A DNA stretch of 64,000 nucleotides from Selenomonas sp. TAMA-11512 (GTDB lineage: Bacteria > Bacillota > Negativicutes > Selenomonadales > Selenomonadaceae). This document shows positions 63,110-64,000 of the stretch, one piece after another. Position numbers and translations under genes: made by a program. Position 1 is the stretch's first letter. The number at the start of each line of letters is the position of its first letter. Where the stretch lies: positions 1,054,001-1,118,000 of the forward strand of contig NZ_AP029018.1 in assembly GCF_037076525.1 (NCBI RefSeq), read 5' to 3'. Below the pieces are notes generated by a model. The model was not told the DNA's origin and ran no database searches. It worked only from the letters and a program-made list of their open reading frames with translations.

Positions 63110-64000
63110 ATGCATACGTATATACTCCATGCAGCAAACGTTACAAAGACGTTTCGTACAAAACGGGGTGAGGTTCATGCTCTGAAAGGTGTTTCAATGT
63201 CTCTTGAAGAGGGCTCGCTTACAGCGATGGTGGGGCCTGACGGAGCAGGGAAGACGACGTTTATACGAATGGTGACAGGACTCCTGGCACCGGATACCGG
63301 ATCGATAATCGTCGATGGCATCCATGTGGCAAAAGAGCCGCAGCGTGTGCAGGATATCCTAAGCTATATGCCGCAGAAGTTCGGGCTCTATGAAAACCTT
63401 ACCGTCGAGGAAAATATCAATTTTTATGCCGATCTGCATAATGTGTCAAAAGAAGAGCGGGAAAAAAGGTTTCCACGTCTTTTAACGATGGCGGGACTGG
63501 AGTCTTTCACAGGGAGATTGGCGGGAAAGCTTTCCGGCGGCATGAAGCAGAAACTTGCTCTCATTACAGCGCTTGTCCGCAAACCGCGGCTGCTGCTTCT
63601 TGATGAGCCCAGTGTCGGTGTCGATCCGCTGAGTCGGCGGGAGCTGTGGGAGATATTGCACGAGCTGAAGGAAAGTGAAAAGCTTACAATTTTGGTCAGT
63701 ACCGCCTATCGCGATGAATGTGAGCAGGGGGATATGGTACACGTTTTTATAGAGGGAGAGATCATCGCAAGTGATACACCAAATGGAATCAGGGAGGTGC
63801 TGGATAGGCGTGTATTCGGTACAGCGCAGGAGAAAGCGGTGATTCGCGGCGTTTCTTGCGGTTCACTTCGATCGACAGATTCCGTTATTTCCGTTCGTCA
63901 TCTTGTCAAACGCTTTAATGACTTTACTGCCGTGGCGAATACATCCTTTGATGTACGTGCAGGTGAAATCTTCGGGCTTCTGGGGGCGAACGGCGCGGGG
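63110..64000 (+). CDS. tandem ABC transporter ATP-binding protein (YbhF-like), 5' part
   Basis: The reading frame is open from ATG 63110 to the right edge, 297 codons. The first nucleotide-binding domain has Walker A GPDGAGKTT (Asp where Asn is usual), Q-loop YMPQKFGLYENLTVEENI, signature LSGGMKQKLALITALVRKP, and Walker B LLLLDEPSVGVDPLSRRELW. The switch region reads LVSTAYRDECEQGDMV, which lacks the usual switch His (Tyr in its place). A second domain begins VRHLVKRFNDFTAVANTSFDVRAGEIFGLLGANGAG and is cut by the edge. The tandem form with an HlyD partner resembles the YbhGFSR drug exporter. Confidence 0.93.
   Translation, partial: MHTYILHAANVTKTFRTKRGEVHALKGVSMSLEEGSLTAMVGPDGAGKTTFIRMVTGLLAPDTGSIIVDGIHVAKEPQRVQDILSYMPQKFGLYENLTVEENINFYADLHNVSKEEREKRFPRLLTMAGLESFTGRLAGKLSGGMKQKLALITALVRKPRLLLLDEPSVGVDPLSRRELWEILHELKESEKLTILVSTAYRDECEQGDMVHVFIEGEIIASDTPNGIREVLDRRVFGTAQEKAVIRGVSCGSLRSTDSVISVRHLVKRFNDFTAVANTSFDVRAGEIFGLLGANGAG

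Overview
The window looks like chromosome from a diderm Firmicute of the Negativicutes, most like Selenomonas or a close relative. This is an inference from gene content, not a database match. Firmicute traits are the rimP-nusA-ylxR-infB-rbfA-nrnA-truB-ribF-rpsO-pnp order, a leucine T-box, gatCAB, mutS2 and a GerMN lipoprotein. Outer-membrane traits are a two-partner-secretion pair (CdiA/CdiB-like), a coiled-coil/beta-barrel protein and a GmhA-type sugar isomerase.

Layout. 1-4550: end of pyrD, a lipoprotein, an M29 aminopeptidase behind a structured leader, and a CstA-type peptide/pyruvate permease. 4561-15150: the translation/RNA-processing operon rimP to pnp. 15229-15879: a phosphosugar isomerase. 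16035-28640: a Pel-type exopolysaccharide cluster, pelD-pelE-pelA(deacetylase)-pelF-pelG, then a coiled-coil outer-membrane protein and a separate PelA-like hydrolase. The outer-membrane gene is split by a 1,567-bp ISLre2-family element with a perfect 9-bp target duplication; removing the element and one repeat restores one open frame of 659 codons. 28700-30650: a small DUF3006 protein, a cell-wall amidase and a GerMN lipoprotein. 30740-41990: branched-chain amino-acid synthesis (T-box-leuA, then ilvN-ilvC-leuC-leuD-leuB-ilvB), with a divergent MFS transporter, a membrane metallophosphoesterase and tRNA-Ser between. 42027-42533: tRNA-Asp, Cys, Gly, Cys. 42583-52585: a contact-dependent inhibition locus ordered toxin exoprotein, immunity, transporter, followed by a short cdiA-derived scar and a tyrosine recombinase. 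52724-60559: pckA, gatCAB, a glutaredoxin-like protein and mutS2. 60606-61971: a decayed IS3-like element. 62133-end: an HlyD adaptor and the start of a tandem ABC ATPase.

The most interesting system is the Pel cluster. It has the cytoplasmic and inner-membrane parts but no recognisable pelB or pelC, although this cell should have an outer membrane. The coiled-coil/barrel protein in the same operon is the natural candidate for the missing exit route. In this strain the insertion has broken it. PelD carries an unusual N-terminal SDR-like domain with degenerate cofactor motifs but keeps the RxxD c-di-GMP site.

Functions rest on reading the proteins by eye. No database search or folding program was run.
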